Source: Rhodopirellula sp.
GTDB taxonomy: Bacteria > Planctomycetota > Planctomycetia > Pirellulales > Pirellulaceae
DNA: 64,000 bases
Reading direction: 5' to 3'
NCBI GenBank assembly: GCA_002701385.1
Contig: NZVD01000063.1
Span: forward strand, 36,099 to 100,098
Numbering within the stretch: the first letter of the stretch is position 1; the number at the start of each line of letters is the position of its first letter. The position numbers and the translations under genes are program-made. The notes below the pieces were generated by a model. The model did not search any database and was not told the origin of the DNA. It saw only the letters and a list, made by a program, of their open reading frames with translations. This document shows, piece after piece, positions 62,794-64,000 of this stretch.

Positions 62794-63714
62794 TTAGACG
62801 TCGCACCACTCGATCGCCTGATGTAGCCCAGCCACGGGATCGCGGGTCGGAATAAATTCATGCCCCACGTAACCGTCATAGCCAATGTCGACCAATGCCT
62901 GCATACATGCTGGATAGTTGATTTCCTGATTGTCATCCAATTCGGCTCGTCCCGGATTACCAGCTGTGTGAATGTGCCCAAGCCAATCTTTGTGCTGATG
63001 AAGTCGACGAATCACATCGCCATTCATAATGGACACATGGTAAATATCGAAAAGTAACTTGAGATTAGGCGAGCCGACTCGCTCAAGGATATCAATACAG
63101 TATTCCACATCATCACCTGCATATCCGGGGTGACCCTTCATTGGATGGGTATCGTCTCGAGTATTGAGGTGTTCAAGGCAAATGGTCACGCCAGCTTTTT
63201 CTGCGTAGCCGACCACTTCTTTAAATCCTTTGACACAGTTGGCCGCGCCTTCTGCTTTGCTAAGTCCTTCATCGTAACCGGTAAAGGCAATCACCTTCTT
63301 CCAGCCAAATTCTTTGCACTCATCGATCGACTTCTTGGTAGCGGCAATCACCGTGTCGTGATACTTGGGATTATTAAATCCACGCATAAACGGAGGGCCA
63401 CCAATATCGATCCCAGCAATGGCACATTCCAGGCCATGCTTCTTTAGGTCAGGATAGAATTTTGGATCCATCAGCTCGACACTAACACAACCCATCTCTT
63501 TCGCGATCGGCATTAATTTATCCGGCGACCAATAGTCCTGAAAGCACCAAGCCACGATTGAATGTTTGATATTTCCATTTTTTGCGACGCGTCGAATTCG
63601 CTTGCCCACTTTGATTTCCTCTTCGGCTTGTTCTCCACTGGCTTGTCCTGCGGCTAGTGCCCCACTAACGACTGCGGCCGTACCCAGCATCTGCCGGCGA
63701 TTTAATTTGCTCAT
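62794..63714 (-). CDS. Tat-exported sugar-phosphate isomerase/epimerase-like TIM barrel
   Basis: A 306-residue protein with a Tat-like NRRQMLGTAAVV and an Ala-rich signal. The xylose-isomerase-like TIM barrel shows Glu at ICLEHLNTRDD, Asp/His at LLFDIYHVSIMNGD, His at GHIHTAGNPGR and Glu at GHEFIPTRDP. This metal set fits the hydroxypyruvate isomerase group. Export suggests it acts on sugars outside the cytoplasm. It lies 65 nt upstream of the DUF1592-family gene on the same strand. Confidence 0.88.
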   Translation of the reverse strand: MSKLNRRQMLGTAAVVSGALAAGQASGEQAEEEIKVGKRIRRVAKNGNIKHSIVAWCFQDYWSPDKLMPIAKEMGCVSVELMDPKFYPDLKKHGLECAIAGIDIGGPPFMRGFNNPKYHDTVIAATKKSIDECKEFGWKKVIAFTGYDEGLSKAEGAANCVKGFKEVVGYAEKAGVTICLEHLNTRDDTHPMKGHPGYAGDDVEYCIDILERVGSPNLKLLFDIYHVSIMNGDVIRRLHQHKDWLGHIHTAGNPGRAELDDNQEINYPACMQALVDIGYDGYVGHEFIPTRDPVAGLHQAIEWCDV

Positions 63715-63783
63715 CTGAATTTGCTTATCTAACTTTGACTGTCTAATTGGTCACTTGATTGATCACTAAATCTGCAGACGCGA

Positions 63784-64000
63784 TTAAAACGCATCATAAA
63801 TAGATTTGGCAGCCTTAACGCGAGCATCAGCCGCATCATATATCGCCTTCGTAAACGCTGGGATTTCCTCACCCACTATGATCAGACGGTGGGGAGCATT
63901 GAGTGCCAGAATCCCCGGGAGGTCACCATACTTGATGGCTCCAGGTAGAAAATTAACATCACCGTATTGAGTAATGGCCCCAAAGCGAAAACCTTGGGTA
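63784..64000 (-). CDS. C-terminal fragment of a gene cut by the window end
   Basis: An open frame reads into the window end on - and stops at TAA 63784-63786, giving the last 71 residues. Recognisable text is GAIKYGDLPGILALNAPHRL and a tail KAAKSIYDAF. This resembles the C-terminal part of planctomycete alpha/beta-hydrolase or acetylxylan-esterase-like proteins, but the catalytic region lies outside, so the family is uncertain. It lies 69 nt before the TIM-barrel gene. Confidence 0.55.
   Translation of the reverse strand, partial: TQGFRFGAITQYGDVNFLPGAIKYGDLPGILALNAPHRLIIVGEEIPAFTKAIYDAADARVKAAKSIYDAF

Noticed and set aside
1..64000. tRNA genes, CRISPR arrays, prophage or insertion sequences
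   Set aside because: No T-loop GGTTCRANNCC in a foldable context, no regular direct repeats with spacers, and no transposase, integrase or phage gene was seen.

Overview
The window comes from a planctomycete (Planctomycetota, Pirellulaceae/Planctomycetaceae-like). The evidence is the dense set of planctomycete-type secreted families (PSCyt1/DUF1549/DUF1553, DUF1501, DUF1552, DUF1587-1592-1588-1585, DUF1559, PPC-domain proteins, sulfatases, Gfo/Idh/MocA oxidoreductases with Tat signals). Base composition looks close to half GC by eye. I see no rRNA, tRNA, CRISPR array, insertion sequence or phage gene. No gene-free stretch exceeds 300 bases; the longest are 10630-10906 and 41649-41917.

Region 1 (1-8.9 kb) is translation: thrS, infC, rpmI, rplT, pheS, pheT, all on +. 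This is the widespread thrS-infC-rpmI-rplT-pheST order, interrupted here by two genes on - (a GT4 glycosyltransferase and a small membrane protein). infC has no ATG/GTG/TTG start and appears to begin with ATC. pheS is preceded by a strong intrinsic terminator.

Region 2 (9-25 kb) is mixed housekeeping and envelope: a thioredoxin/trypsin-like fusion, an XRE-type regulator, hisI, a RidA-like protein, metG and an MscS-like channel. It also holds a divergent locus (ABC ATPase plus permease facing a CbiX-like chelatase plus an NMT1-type binding lipoprotein), floA, an FGE-like protein, an oxidoreductase, a DUF1559 lipoprotein and an SGNH hydrolase.

Region 3 (25-64 kb) is almost entirely on - and almost entirely secreted proteins. 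It has four DUF1549/DUF1553 cytochrome-like proteins, six DUF1501 proteins, one DUF1552 plus DUF1592-family pair, two PPC-domain proteins and a tandem double sulfatase. It also has an isochorismatase-ThuA fusion, an SMP-30 lactonase, a metallophosphoesterase, a TIM-barrel isomerase and the tail of a further gene cut by the window end. The cytochrome-like proteins carry Sec signals and their DUF1501/DUF1552 partners carry Tat-like signals. CxxCH proteins pair with long DUF1501 proteins, while CX4CH proteins that also carry bacterial Ig-like domains sit with short DUF1501 and PPC proteins. These repeated matched modules are the most striking feature. They probably form extracytoplasmic complexes for polysaccharide breakdown or electron transfer, but their biochemical role cannot be read from sequence.
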